Shown here in pieces: positions 46,792 through 58,317 of a DNA stretch of 64,000 bases. Origin of the DNA: Collybia mongolica (Eukaryota; Basidiomycota; Agaricomycetes; Agaricales; Clitocybaceae); the NCBI GenBank assembly GCA_013420905.1, contig JAAXNY010000006.1, forward strand, positions 1,116,001 to 1,180,000. Reading direction: 5' to 3'. The stretch's first letter is position 1, and each line of letters begins with the position of its first letter. The position numbers were made by a program, and so were the translations under genes. The notes beneath the pieces are model-generated. The model worked only from the letters and a program-made list of their open reading frames with translations. It was not told the DNA's origin and did not search any database.

Positions 46792-47486
46792 TTTTTTTTT
46801 TTTTTTGTTGGTACCCCGTTCCACTCCCCCCCTGGTATTTTCAGGTTGCCCTGGAAACCCATTACTCCCCCCCAGTGTCAAAAATAAATGTCCAATCTAA
46901 ATGAACAACCCATACCTCAAACCTGCTCCCCCTCTCCTGAATCCCCCTATTACTTGCCCCCCTGTTCCACACTGCTCTCCCAAAGCAATGACTCCCCTCC
47001 AAAATGAGGCCACCAAATCCCACCATTGGACAATAAACTGGTATTCTCCCCAAGAGGTGTGCTCTGTGCAGGGACAGTAGCTGATTGGGGGCCAGACCCC
47101 TTCCTCCTTTTGTATTTGGGTGTAGTGGTTAAGCAAGTATGAAAAAATTGTCAAAAATGTTGGCAGTGACACTCCCTAAGGATCTGCACAAAGCAGAGTA
47201 CAAGAGTTGTGGTGTCCTTGTGTGGCCTGGTAGTTGATAAGGTGGATGTGAACAGATTAGTGAAGCCCCCAGTACAGGCAAGATGAGATGACCCTGCAGA
47301 TAGTCAGGATCAGCTCTGATAAGTTAAAATTTGGATATGGTGTAAAAGGATAGTGGCCCAGGCTGAAAGAATGGTCTGATGAAAGGTGATCTTGATTAGG
47401 GATGAGGTGTTAGGTAGTTTAGGGACAACCTAGTGCAGGAGGGACAAATTCCCACGGTCGGATGGTGGTGGTAAAAGATCAAGAAG
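46792..47486 (-). mobile_element. Poly(A)-tailed retroposon, copy 2 (shorter 3' end)
   Basis: This copy is inverted relative to copies 1 and 3. It begins at a T15 run (46792-46806) that is the tail on the other strand and ends at GATCAAGAAG (47477-47486), the complement of the 5' end. It keeps the 76 bp missing from copy 1. Its tail joins at GGTACCAAC, so it lacks the roughly 270 bp tRNA-like 3' portion present in the other copies. No clear target duplication was found. Confidence 0.72.
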
Positions 47487-48325
47487 TGTCACTATACCTA
47501 ACATCATTACCATGGCTTTCTGCCTCACACATAGTCTTACAAGCTCTAAAAACCTTACTTGACTGATCTTACATCTCCAACTTTTGTGAATATGTTCTCA
47601 GAGAGTTCAAGGTTAATATCACTCAGAAGAAAGTAAAAGCCAGATATAGTGCAGGAAGATGAAGGGAAGGGCCTAACTAGGATGGTAGGGGGGGGGGGGG
47701 GGGGGGGGTTAACAATTATTAACAATTATTAACAGTATTAATAACATTTCTAACAATTTTTAACATGTTACTAACATGGATATTAATAACACATTATTAA
47801 TGTCTGTGAATAACCCCCTCCAAAGCTGCCATGTTAGTAACCTGTTAGTTACTAACCTTGGAGTTTCTTCCTGAACCCTACTGCAGCAGCAGCAGCATAG
47901 TTTTTCCCACAAGAAAGTGTGGTAAAGACAGGGCAGAAATGCAGCTGTCATAAAATGGGCCTTTCCATTTCCTTAGATAAGTCTTTTGACCTCATAAAAA
48001 GGCTGACATCTGCTGTAGGGATGGCTGCTCCTACATGACACTGGTCATGACCATAACAGTGTTACATATGTAGTAATTGGCTGCATCATTTTAACAGAAT
48101 CCAGACTCTGCAGCTGAACTATGCTTCAATTACATGACAATGATCCATGCCCATCTATGTTGAGTCTTTAAGGTCAAGGTTGCTGTTGAAGTTGCCATGT
48201 AACTGTGAGTGTAACATAAATGATCAACACATTTGCCCATTTCAACTATTTAGTGATCTGATAAATTGGTAAGATCCCCATGATGTGTTGGGCCCCATAA
48301 CTCCACAAAATAAATTAGCTAAACC
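47487..48325. other. AT-rich DNA with a G21 tract
   Basis: A run of 21 G (47688-47708) is followed by TTAACAATTATTAACAATTA and related words to about 47770. TGTTACTAACATGG near 47764 is mirrored by CCATGTTAGTAAC near 47831, a short inverted repeat. No gene was seen. Confidence 0.5.
47688..47708 (+). repeat. Poly(G) tract, 21 nt
   Basis: An uninterrupted run of 21 G abruptly followed by AT-only sequence. Assembly length at such tracts is unreliable. Confidence 0.8.
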
Positions 48326-48329
48326 TCAA

Positions 48330-48796
48330 TAGAGCTCCTTTGCAACGCACAGAAAATGCAAATTCATCTCCTGAAACTCGGCTAACTTTAATGCAATTGG
48401 AGTTGTGGCCCCAACAAGTCACAGAAGGAGCATATCCCCAGTTAAGTATGTGTAGTTTTTAGATGTGGACTGCCATTGCATTGCTCACAACCCATCAATG
48501 TTGGTGACCTTTGTAGTGCGGACTATCCCGATGTTGTTTCCTGCTTTTCCAGTTGCAGTTACACCTCCACATGGACTCCATGAACCTGATCAAAGAAGGA
48601 ACAGATAACAGATCTTCATATATTGAAGCATGTATAGATATTAATGTAGTACTATTGCCAGTGGTGAATACTAGTGAGTGTCTCTACTAAGGTCACATTG
48701 CCATGGATGTGGAGTTGTTGTGGAGCCAGGTATCTCTTGAAACTCGCTTAACTTTCATGACAGAAATTAGGAATTATTGGTTGCAAAGGAGCTCTA
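48330..48796. mobile_element. Short terminal-inverted-repeat element (MITE-like), 467 bp
   Basis: The ends TAGAGCTCCTTTGCAAC (48330-48346) and GTTGCAAAGGAGCTCTA (48780-48796) are perfect 17-bp inverted repeats. If the outer TA is counted as target duplication, the repeats are GAGCTCCTTTGCAAC flanked by TA, as in Tc1/mariner-type MITEs. Inside, a direct repeat around GAAACTCG.CTAACTTT occurs at 48367-48390 and 48733-48756. It has no coding capacity. Confidence 0.55.
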
Positions 48797-49033
48797 ATTA
48801 ACTCATTTGAGTTGCGAAACTGCTCCAACGTATGTGGCGCACTTCGCTCCTGCTAGAACGGGAGTGTCGTATTTGTAGTCGGTGCCGGTTGCGAAACAAC
48901 TCTAGTTTGTTAATTAAAATGTGCCTATGGTATTAAACAACAGTCATGAGAGTTGATGCATACAAACGATTAGGTATAGAAGCGTCCGGAAGAGAAATGG
49001 GTCGAGAATGATGAATGGCAACTCCAAGACGAC

Positions 49034-50606
49034 TCATCGCCCCCCATGTCCATAAGTTGCTCCATATTGTGGTGCCCCATACATGGCTCTCGGATCTATG
49101 GGAATTGCTCCGTGCGCCTGAGCTTGGGCTTGAGCATGGGCAGCCTGGGCTTGTGCTTGTGCTTGTGCTTGTGCTTGTGCTTGTACATGTGCATGCGCTT
49201 GTGCCTGTGAATGTTGGGATGCTTGAGGATGTTGGTTATACATCGTTCGAGGATACTGCTGCGGGTGTGCTTGCTGAGGGACATGCTGTTGCTGTTGCTG
49301 CTGTGGCGGAGGATGACCAGTATGAGGATGGGGGTAATTATAGGAAGGAGGCGGCATTGAGCCTGGGGATGAATTTATGCCGAAAGGTGCAGCAGCAGTG
49401 CTCGAGAAGTAGGGATGGGAGAGAGCGTCATGAGCTGAGAGACGCTCTTGCGGATCGAACTTGAGCAGTTTTTCGAGGAGATCGATGGCTACATATTATT
49501 AGTAGTCAATAGGCGAATGATCAATGATAATACAAGGCAAGTGTAGATCATACCTAGTGGCGAAGCTTTAGGAAGTACTTGTTGCAAAGGCATGGGAGGA
49601 TATCGAGGGTACGTTTTGAGTTGGATTTCGGGCTGCGACGTTAATTAGTCAATCATCCTGGGTACCCAGGCGAGGCTGAGCTTACAGAATCTCTCGCTAT
49701 CTTCTGGAATTCGGCATCACTTGGAGTGCCGATGATCCTCATTATGTGTAACAGTTGGTCCTGATTATCTCGTCCGCGGAAGAGTGGTGTGCCTGATATC
49801 ATCTCGGCGAAGATACAACCACATGACCAGACATCGATCGAAGTGCTGTATGTGCGAGAGCCGAGCAGAACGTCTGGTGCACGGTACCACAGAGTAACCA
49901 CCTATGCATTGTCATGAAGGGTTATTACCAAAATCCCCATTTTATTAATCTCGTACCTCATTCGAGAAAGTGTTGACTGGTACTCCGAATGCTCTAGCTA
50001 GTCCAAAATCCCCGATCTTCAATTCCAACTTCCTGTTGATAAGGAGATTTTGTGGCTTGAGATCTCGATGAAGGACTTGGTTCTCGTGACAAAAGGCGGT
50101 GCCTTTCAGAAGTTGGTACATAAAGCTACGGACAGTCACCGCATCCAGCGCGCCACGTTCGCCATGCTGGTCCATGTATTTCTTGAGATCTTGTTCACAA
50201 AATTCGAAAATCAGGACCAATTTTGTCTCTGTATGAATAACATCATGAAGCCTGACGATATTGACGTGCTTGAGCTCCTTCATAAGCGATATTTCGCGAA
50301 TCGCGGTCGAGGGCGTCCCTTCCTCGGCATCAAGGTGAATCTCCTTCAGAGCGACAATTTCGTTTGTAGTCCTTGATCGACCCTACGACGTGGCTTGTCA
50401 GATAAGTCCACATCTAGTATCAGCAAAATAGATTGACCCACCTTGAATACAGTCGCATAGGTTCCCTCGCCTTTTTGTATGCGTTAGATGGCAGAAAGAT
50501 ATAAATGAACAGATACCCAGTACCTAATTTCTCCAGCTTTGTTGGTCATTTTCAGTGTTGTGACGAAGGAGAGTGTCATGATTGACTGACCTGGATGTAG
50601 TTCATG
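49034..50606 (-). CDS. PHO85: Cyclin-dependent kinase, PHO85/CDK5 type, with long Gln/Ala-rich tail
   Basis: This is a Ser/Thr kinase of the Pho85 group, which with Pcl-type cyclins regulates phosphate sensing, glycogen and cell cycle. The start at 50606 gives MNYIQ, joined by short exons to [14 protein letters not shown] (glycine loop) and [18 protein letters not shown] (catalytic Lys). The cyclin-binding helix is [37 protein letters not shown] and [21 protein letters not shown] are intact. [20 protein letters not shown] and [20 protein letters not shown] complete the domain. About 115 further residues are rich in Gln, Pro, His and Ala, with an [10 protein letters not shown] run near 49150-49200 and an end at [10 protein letters not shown] (stop 49034-49036). 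Yeast Pho85 lacks such a tail. At least six introns interrupt the gene. Confidence 0.92.
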
Positions 50607-50938
50607 GTTGGTTTCTACTTGTTTGTTGGAGTATAGAGGTAGTGAAGGAGACTTAAAACAAGTTCGGCTGTCTAATTATCTGTTGTACTTGGGGATACAA
50701 GGATTGAGAGAACAAAAAGGCGAAATATAACGTCGCACTGCCGGCTGGCAGATGGGCGGATGTGCTCAAGCAGATCGGGCGATGAGATCTGACTCGATGC
50801 TTACCACGTGACCACACAATATTGTGATTGGAAAAAATTGAAAGGTAAACTCACATTGCGGCGAAGGTGTGTTGCGACTGTTCATTCGGGGTTTATCATA
50901 ACATTTTGACCTCTGGGCTGCAACAGAGTCATATCTAT
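50607..50938. promoter_or_regulatory. Divergent promoter region, 332 bp
   Basis: The starts of the PHO85-type gene (50606, -) and the UTP5 gene (50939, +) face away from each other here. A CACGTG word (ACCACGTGACC, near 50815) is an E-box; in yeast the same word is the Pho4 site. A role here is inference. Confidence 0.45.
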
Positions 50939-53397
50939 ATGGCGTCCCCAAGCAAATCAAAAAAGAGCCGTACGAAACCGCCCCAAAGTCGACCAGTCTC
51001 GTCTTCTGCAATCTCGCAACCCGCGGTGGAGGATGCCTCCAACCCTACAACACTTTCGTCATTCTCACCAAGTGGAAACCACTTCGCTTTTCTGTCCCTT
51101 GCAGTTGATAGGCATCGCCTGCGCGTCTATAATACTACAACTGGACAGTCGGTAGCAGAACACAGTGCTGATTCGGCCCGTGTATCTGCATTAACGTGGG
51201 GCACATTTGACCCATATGAAGGGCGTGATATTCCTTCCGATGATATGGGGGCATCTCCTAGTAAAAAGAAGCGAAAAAAGCAGAATAATCTGGTGGCAGA
51301 GGTGTCACTGGGTAAAGGGATTGAAGTAGTTGTTTTGGGTTTGTCGGATGGGACTGTCTTGATTTTCTCCCCAACCCATGGCCGGGTTCTCCGTACATTA
51401 TCATATCCAACGAGTACTGCGAAGATTCTGTCTGTGGCTGTGACGGAAAGCCCGGAGGGCGTCTCGTCGATATGGACGTCGAGTGCAGATGGTACTATTC
51501 GACTATGGAACGCTCAGGAAAATGACACCCTAGGCAGCTGGATAACAGACGACAGGATTCCCTACGCATCAATGGCAGCCAGACCGACGGATCGGGATCA
51601 TATAGACATGCTAGTCGCCCACCATGGCATCCGTCTGTTGTCTACTACGACCAACAATATCGATCTCGATGCAAAAAAGCCCACACAGCTCGCCTCCTTT
51701 ACGGGCCATGCGACCACAATAAAAGCATTACAATGGGATGCCTCTCAAATGCCATCGACTCGGTTTTTTTCACTCGCGGAGGCTGATCGCTTTTTATACA
51801 TTTGGGACGTATCCGAAGGGTCATCTGCCGTGGGGAAACCTACTGCATCTATCCCACTTGACTCTGACGCAAGGCGATTCTCCCTGTCCACCCCACAGAA
51901 ATCGCCCAGTACGGCCGGGAAGCAGACCTTACTGACTCTATCGGCGTCGGGGAAAATAATGTTATTCCCGATTCCCCAGGAACTTTCCCTTCCCACAAGT
52001 TCTAATCGAGCGCAACACAAAATTCCCACTTTACTCCCACGTTCCAATGTTGCCGTTTCATCAAAAATCACCAACACAAGAGTCATCGATGCAGTCTTTT
52101 CCGTACTAGACGAAGGCAGCATACGAGTCGCCAGTATCATCGGAGGCGTTCGCCCCGTTTTTAATGAAATCGTACGAAATATATGGTTCCCATTTATGGT
52201 CGCATAGCTCACACAGGTCATTCAGCGATATCTGGACACCGCTGGAGAATTTATCAAAGACATTGCGATTGATGACATTCTAAAAAGTTCGACAGTAGAT
52301 TCAGATACTGTGAGTACCAGGCGATGTAGATATTTTCAATAACTCATGCTCCCTTAGGCTGTACCAACACGCCGCTACGCCGAATCTCCATCACTGGCCG
52401 TTGGTTCTGGGGTGGAACTTGGTCAAGACGAGCAGATGGACGATCTTGCTGCACGAAACATCGAAGGAGACCTCGATGTTGATCTAGCAGAACTCAGCCT
52501 TGGACAACGTCTGACAGCGCTTTCTGGCGTAGACACCAGACCGTCTTCTGAGAGTGACGACGAAACAGCGACCAAGGGACACAAATCCCCTAAGAAGATC
52601 CAGAATGAAGTTACCATCGTTCCTGCAAATTCGCTAACTCGGACCCTAATCCAGGCTCTGCATTCTTCGGACTCACGCTTGTTAGAAACGTGTCTAGCTC
52701 ACTCAGACCAAGCCTTAATTCGTAACACTGTTAGACGGCTACCACCGCAAATGGCAGTACCTCTGATTACGGCTTGTGTTGAGCGTTTGGGGCGGGGTGC
52801 GCGGGCTGGAAACATGAAGGGAGGTGGTGGGGGTGCCAGTTCCCAACGAGGTACTGGTCTGATCACATGGGTAAAAACAACACTGGTAATACATAGTGGC
52901 CATCTCATGACGGTATGTTCTAACACTCTGGAGCACACAGCATCTTTTTGATCCTCTTCTAGATCCCAGACCTCGTTGCGCGACTTTCTGGGCTTCACGC
53001 CACTCTAACTTCAAGGTTGGGTCTGCAAGAAAGTCTCCTATCACTCAGTGGTCGATTGGATATGGTTCTATCTCAGATTGAGATGCGCTCCTCTGTTGCA
53101 CCCGCCCCCCTAGCTCCTCGTAAAGGTACACCATCGAATAAGCTAGAGAAAGAGGTTGTAAGATATGTCGAAGGCGAAAGTGAGGGAGACAGCGGTGAGG
53201 ATGAACAAATGGAAATTGAGATTGAGAGTGGTGACGACGAAGGAAGTGTGGAAGATGTAGAGCTAGGGGGCGAAAGTGACGAGGATGATGAAACGAGCGA
53301 AGACGATGAAGACGATGACTCAGAAGGCCCGACCATGAATGGGTTCATCGATGATGAGGCCGATGAGTATAGTGAGGAAGACGACGAGAGTGAATAG
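50939..53397 (+). CDS. UTP5: U3 small nucleolar RNP protein UTP5 (WDR43 homologue)
   Basis: UTP5 belongs to the t-UTP/UtpA subcomplex of the small-subunit processome in the nucleolus, needed for rRNA transcription and early 18S processing. The start at 50939 (MASPSKSKKSRTKPPQSRP) is preferred over an upstream in-frame ATG because it opens a typical basic N-terminus. WD40 repeats fill the first half (FSPSGNHFAFLSL, VLGLSDGTVLIFSP, SADGTIRLWNAQ, FTGHATTIKALQWD). An intron (GTACGA...CACAG) joins RPVFNEI to VIQRYLDTAGEFIKDI. The Utp12 domain covers LTRTLIQALHSSDSRLLETC, RRLPPQMAVPLITACVERL, ITWVKTTLVIHSGHLMT and, after another intron, IPDLVARLSGLHATLTSRL. The C-terminus is strongly acidic, and the TAG is at 53395-53397. 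Confidence 0.93.
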
Positions 53398-53712
53398 ACC
53401 TTGTATTTACGCTGGGCAGCACAGCTGATGCTGAGAATGGACGCCGTTTAAATTTCGACTTTCGCTTTCTTTGTCTTTCTGTCAAGGCGAGAGCTGGAAG
53501 TTTTTCTTTGTGTGTCTCGCGCCATTTCTACCTTCTGAACGGGAGCCTACCGTATTTACCACTGAAGCAACTATGAGTTTCAAGACAAAATCAACTAACC
53601 TTGCGCTTTGTTTTCATATCAATTTCACTCTTCGGGTCCGACAATGCTGTTAGGTCGCTTTCAACACTATCCTGGAGTAAGCGTAAGTTTAGTATATAGT
53701 AGAAAGGTTGGC
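53398..53712. other. Intergenic between convergent genes
   Basis: This 315-bp stretch holds the two 3' flanks. No gene or repeat was seen. Confidence 0.5.
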
Positions 53713-55061
53713 TCATGCCTCCTCAGTATCTCTAAGTTTACGTTTGTTCCGTGTCTTGGACCCTGAAATATGTTGAAGTTCGACGACGTATGCTGAAGTG
53801 CGGCCGCCAACAGTGACCCATTTGACTGTAGCAGGTTTCCCAGATGGCTAGAACATATCAGACAGAGTAACGAGGCATTTTTTACAGATCCGAACCAATT
53901 TCATACTATGCTTCTCTTTCTTCCCTTTCCCCTGCCAAGCATGAGTTTTTGTTTGTTTTAGCAAAAAGAATGAACACACCCAACGATGCTTAAATAACCA
54001 GTGATCAGGGAACTTACTGTCATCCGCATTTACCGAAATAGCGATCCGGCAGACCTCAGCTGTGTGGAAATGAACAGCGGTCAACTGCTCGGTGGTTAGG
54101 GTGTTGCACCTTTGTTCAGGGTGTACCCGAGCATGGTATAGAATCTCGTCTGATAATCATGGTCGGCAAATTGTATCTCAGGATGGCGTCACAGACTCAC
54201 CAGCAACCCAATTCCCAACGCCTGCACTAAAGGACTGATCCAAAAGCAAAGCCTTGATGGGGCAGGAACGCTTCAAGACCAGGGGTGTGAACACCTCCAG
54301 AGATGGCATTGAAAGGATAGGGTCGAATCCTAGTTCAGCTATTGGCGATTCAGTAAGGGGAGAAGAACACAGCCGGATGCGTCCCAAGCGTCGGGCATCC
54401 AAGAAGGCCAACTCCGCAGTCTCCCCAGTTGCGTTGTGGACGAGATGTAGAATGAACTATGTACGGGCCACGTAAGCTGCGGGGCCTCGTTGTTGGCATA
54501 ATCTGACCTTTACAAAACGCGGGGGCCAATCGGTGCTCGCTGATTTAGGCACCTCTTTGTAGTAGATGGCAAGTTCACCTTTGACCTATGAAGGTAAATA
54601 AGCAACTGTGGTACACGGCCTTTGAGAAGTCGCCAACCTGGAGCATTCCAGTCATCCCGAAATGGAGCACTGGCATCTTTCCCTTTCCATCGAGGTCCAA
54701 ATAAAAGCATTTACCTGATTGTACGGTAAGACGTTAGAACTACGTCGATAGTGGTGCTTCAAACGCTACCATATCTGCCAGCTTTTTTAACGGTTCGCCC
54801 TGTGATCTCTTTTGCCTTTGTATAGAGAATGGTTTAGATTCCCTGTGAGGCTAATACATGAGACAGTGAGTCCTCACAAACTCTTCAGCAGTCGCTCCCG
54901 AGAAAACGATATTATCTTCGAACGTTTCGACAGTGTCAATGCGTTTTCCAGCTGCGACAGCATTCACAACGCCAATTGCCCTCTCCACTTCTACAACTGA
55001 TGGAATGAGTTAGCTGTCCTCGCTATAGCTGAGATTGGGGCAGACCCGGCAGTTCTGGCAT
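53713..55061 (-). CDS. Formamidopyrimidine-DNA glycosylase (Fpg/MutM type)
   Basis: This base-excision repair enzyme removes oxidised purines and nicks the abasic site. The start at 55061 gives MPELP, and an intron ending TTGTAG joins it to EVERAIGVVNAV. The N-terminus is therefore MPELPEVERA, with catalytic Pro2 and Glu3. Later exons give GRTVKKAGRYGKCFYLDLDG, PVLHFGMTGMLQ (conserved HFGMTG), FLDARRLGRIRL (conserved DARRxGR) and KALLLDQSFSAGVGNWVADE with LYHARVHP (H2TH region). The last exon has KPATVKWVTVGGRTSAYVVE and a basic tail, with TGA at 53713-53715. The C-terminal zinc finger of bacterial Fpg is replaced by a GGRTSAYV segment, as in plant and fungal members. At least six introns are used, and one short exon encodes part of GKGKKEKHSMKL. 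Confidence 0.9.
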
Positions 55062-55306
55062 GAGATCTGAGATTACATATGCATCAAGCTTAGCCAAGCT
55101 CTTCATTCTCAACATCAGTGATTGCTTTGATGGTTCCTTGCGTCATGTTTACCAGTTGACTCAGAAAAACATCATCAACGACGCTTTAAATGGGTCATCG
55201 TTCCACTTGACCCTGCCATGTGTCGCCTCTCCTTAGTGCACGCCAGAAATTTGTTTTTGAATGCTCGAACTTTTGCGAATGTCACTCAATATTTTGTTCT
55301 CGAACT

Positions 55307-57414
55307 ATGGAATCTGATCTCTCAAACCGCCAGACTGGTCGCCCACCATCAGGCTTGAAATGCAGATCGTCCTACTGGTTTACTACTTTTGTCGTGACAC
55401 TAGGTATGCCAAATTACTCCAGAACAATTTTGCTATCTCAATCCCATTCTCAGGTGTCGCGACTGACTTACTGGTTTACTCTATCATCATTCCCGTCATG
55501 CCTTTCCAGCTTCAAATACTGGGATATAAGAATGTCTCATCTCTTTCTGGATGGCTTCTTTTTGCATATGTGAGCTCATAATCTCTCCTCTTGAAAATGA
55601 CGTCCAAATCTGGTCCAATAGTCAGCAGGCCTTGTACTATGTCAGTTGCTATCGATTCATCCGTACATCCCAACTTAAGACCAATGTAGCAACGATACCC
55701 ATCGCCATGTTCTCAGAACGATACAATGTCCGGAAAGCCCCTCTTATACTTGGTCTTGTGATCCTTTTAGGATCTCAAATCATGTTAATGGAGGCCCCCG
55801 TTTACCCGGTTATGTGTATTGCTCGCATTCTGCAAGGAATTGGCTCCTCAATGGTCTGGGTTGTTGGCTTGGCACTTTTGTAAAGTGGAATCCACCGATT
55901 GTATCAAATTTCCACTAAACGCTTCCCAAATTCCATCCTAGATGTGACTCGACGCCCGAGTTACTAATTGGAAGTGAGATTTGCCACTAGATGTGCTCGA
56001 CTTCATCCCTGATCTGTTATTGAAAGGACAACTTGGTATTGCAATGGCTGGTCTATCTGTCGGGTGAGTGACTGATATTTTATTCGAAGAAGGGTTCTTG
56101 ACTACTTTGAAACAAAAAGGCTTCTAATAGGTCCACCTGTCGGCGGCGTTTTGTACAACCGTTTTGGATTCCGCGGTCCATTCATATTTAGCATCATTGT
56201 AACGGTCTTCGATCTTATTGGTCGACTCCTTATTATCGAACGTAAAGACGCGCTGGTTTGGGGAATAGACCCTACAGTGCTCCCTGTCAATGATACCAAT
56301 GCTGGGGCAGAGCAGGAGAAGCCTAATATCGAACACATCGTCTCTGAAGCTATTCAAAATGACGAGTCTGAGCAGAAAGTGGTGTCCCCGGGAAGTCAGC
56401 GTATGTCTGCTAGTGTGGTCCGGCGAAAAGTGGACAAGCCTAAACCTTTATCCCTTGTGGCTGTCATCATCAAACTTTCCAAATCTTCCAGAGCTCTCGT
56501 CTCTATCCTGATTACATTTATATATGGGTAAGAGTTTATGTTATAGGTCCGGATGTAACTTACTTTGATGTCCCGTTTAGAGTTGTCTATACAAGCCAGG
56601 AGCCCGCTATCCCTCTGCATTTGCAGGACGTATGGGGCCTTGACTCTGGCAAGGTTGGCTTAGTATTTCTCGCGGCTGTTATTCCAACACTATTCTGTAA
56701 GAGTATATCCAGGCTTCCTTGTGCCACCAACTCACCTTCATGACGAAGCCTCCCCCCTCACTGGGTGGCTCACAGACCGCAACGGTCCTGAGTGGATAAC
56801 TCTCCTCTCTCTTATCTTGGCTTTACCCTGGTGGATTGTTGTTATCATACGAGGGCCTCTGTCTCTGTTCACTGTTGCATTCGCATTAGAAAGTGAGTTT
56901 TTGTATATACATGGATGAATGAAAGTTAACCATCATCCGTTCTAGCTTTCTTCACTTCTGGGGTAATATCTCCATTAACTGCGGAGTTGGCTGCCATATC
57001 CAGAGGGATTGAAGGCGTTGGGTGTAAGCTTATGAGTATGTATTACATTGAGATGCATTGATTATATCATTACAGATGCACATATCTATGGGGCATTCAA
57101 CTTAGCTTATGGAATGGGTTCTGCTGGTGAGTTGAGCCTATACCTGCCAAACAGTATAGAGATTAAACATCATCCGAGTCGGTCCTGTTGCTGGTGGCCA
57201 AGTATGTGGATATTCTTTATTGCATCCCTTGTCTAAACCCATTTTCACCAGATATATGACCATGCAGAACATGGATGGACAGCATTGTGTCTTCTGGCCA
57301 CAGGTCTACTTGGAGTAGCCCTCATCCTTGGTATACTCTATGTTGGAGCAGATCCATTATTGATCCGTCTACGGCGCCGACTGAACCATGTAGAAGTATC
57401 AGATTCTTCATGAT
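55307..57414 (+). CDS. Major facilitator superfamily transporter (drug/amine:proton antiporter type)
   Basis: This is a plasma- or vacuolar-membrane transporter with about 12 predicted helices, of the fungal group related to vesicular amine and multidrug antiporters. The start at 55307 gives MESDLSNRQTGRPPSGLKCR. Exons join to GVATDLLVYSIIIPVMPFQL, SGWLLFAYSAGLVLSTIPIA, MFSERYNVRKAPLILGLVIL (motif A region), ARILQGIGSSMVWVVGLALL, CDSTPELLIGRQLGIAMAGL, SVG..GPPVGGVLYNRFGFRGPF (antiporter motif C region). Then come a cytoplasmic loop, VVYTSQEPAIPLHLQDVWGL, SSPLTGWLTDRNGPEW, FFTSGVISPLTAELAAISRG, GYAHIYGAFNLAYGMGSAVG and IYDHAEHGWTALCLLATGLL. The stop is at 57412-57414. About ten introns are needed and all junctions keep frame. 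It is the intact sister of the pseudogene at 35020-46231. The substrate is unknown. Confidence 0.87.
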
Positions 57415-58317
57415 TATGATGCTTAATGTATTAGTACCTGGCTGACATTTTATATGTAGCTATCCTCACTCAATCACCAAGTCTGAAGTTGCAATAGTGC
57501 CTTGCACTGTTCCAGAAAAAGGAAAATTCCCACAACACTAACACCATTCATTTTTTTTATACTCCTACAAAAATTAGGAGTTTTGGGGATATCAATCAAC
57601 ACAGAAAACAAGTTGTCCAGGTCTACCCTGGTTGATATCCCATTATGCTCTTGGATTTGAAATGTAGGCCATAGAGGGAGTTGGACAAATCCTAGATGTC
57701 ACCTTCTGAGCTTAATTTAATGTTGTGTTTTCCAGGTCTCTTTAGCTACTGTGTGAATAAGTTGGGTGTTGCGAAAGCCACCTGTTTAACAATTTGACAC
57801 TACCCCAACCAAACTATTATCACTGGTGGAAAAAGATATAATACACAATACCTGATCCAAATCTGTTATTGCCCTCTGTTGACTTTTGGGGAACAAAGCT
57901 AGTAGACTCAAGTGCTCCTGATGTCAAAAGCACCAACCTCTACCATGAGATTTGACATTGGATTGTGTAGATTGGCAGCTGGTAGATAGTCCACCACGAG
58001 GGCTGAAATGGGGACCATCATACTGGTCTACCAGCCCATACTGTCATAATCATGCATCATGCAACTGTAGTTACAGTTTAAGTGTGGTACATAATTGACT
58101 GTAATTACAGAAGAGGGTTGGTGCATCACATCACATCACAGCCTGAGAATCCCCTATGTCTGTGTCACTAGAGTGGTTGGGTTATATTAGTCGGCCTTGT
58201 GCTGCACTGCTCCCCCTTAGGTTTTATGCATGCTTGGGCTAATAATAGATTCTCAGTTGTGTCTGCATGATCCAAAAGTGTAAATGATGGCCACTAGATC
58301 ACATTGTGGGACATGCA
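57415..58317. other. AT-rich non-coding DNA
   Basis: No gene was recognised. CG dinucleotides are few, as in the large island, suggesting decayed mobile DNA between the MFS gene and retroposon copy 3. Confidence 0.5.
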
